A DNA stretch of 5,378 nt from positions 1-5,378 of the forward strand of contig JAGXNZ010000056.1 in assembly GCA_019894655.1 (NCBI GenBank), given 5' to 3'. How positions within the stretch are numbered: the first letter of the stretch is position 1; each line of letters opens with the position of its first letter. This DNA is from Promethearchaeota archaeon (GTDB taxonomy: Archaea; Asgardarchaeota; Lokiarchaeia; Sigynarchaeales; SOKP01). The position numbers and the translations under genes were made by a program. The notes under the pieces are model-generated. The model saw only the letters and a list, made by a program, of their open reading frames with translations. It had not been told where the DNA came from and did not search any database. This document shows positions 5,315-5,378 of this stretch, one piece after another.

Positions 5315-5378
5315 ATCAATATAATTTTATTCTTTAGTTCTTTCAGCACAAATTCTCACAAAGTATATCCTCCCAAAA

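Noticed and set aside
5281..5337. 18-codon ATG frame, considered as a possible precursor peptide for the radical SAM enzyme
   Set aside because: It coincides with the hairpin at 5286-5314, its ATG would lie upstream of the transcription start implied by the TATA-like sequence, and it has no Cys or leader-like pattern.

Overview
The window is an AT-rich stretch (by eye about one third G+C) with four protein-coding genes and no recognisable rRNA, tRNA, CRISPR array or insertion sequence. The gene boundaries look archaeal. TTTAWATA-type TATA boxes sit at a distance that would start transcription 30-50 nt before the start codons, genes end in oligo-T runs without bacterial hairpin terminators, and strong Shine-Dalgarno sequences are absent in front of the start codons. 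Lysine/isoleucine-rich proteins, a membrane-anchored PH/GRAM-like protein and a GPH-type transporter would fit an uncultured archaeon, perhaps of the Asgard group. That last step is inference; no marker gene is present.

Layout: (1) 105-1277, plus strand, a two-domain GNAT-fold acyltransferase-like protein with its own promoter and an oligo-T terminator. (2) 1398-2750, plus strand, an MFS transporter of the GPH/MelB type with its own promoter region, which carries a perfect palindrome. (3) 2751-2869, a convergent intergenic region with an 11-bp perfect inverted repeat and an oligo-T run in each direction. (4) 2870-3337, minus strand, a small PH/GRAM-like protein with one C-terminal membrane helix; an upstream TTG codon at 3391 would give a longer form, but the promoter position argues against it. 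(5) 3338-3533, a divergent promoter region. (6) 3534-5228, plus strand, a cobalamin-binding-type radical SAM enzyme. (7) 5229-5378, a non-coding tail with an oligo-T terminator, a short palindrome and a small hairpin.

The four genes appear to be separate transcription units, not one operon. The one sequence-level link between them is an identical 13-mer, GATTTTTTCCTTT, fused to the TATA box of both the acyltransferase and the radical SAM gene, which suggests these two are expressed together. A radical SAM enzyme, an acyltransferase and an exporter/importer are the sort of parts that make and move a modified small molecule, lipid or peptide. No precursor peptide or substrate is identifiable here, so a common pathway is only a hypothesis.
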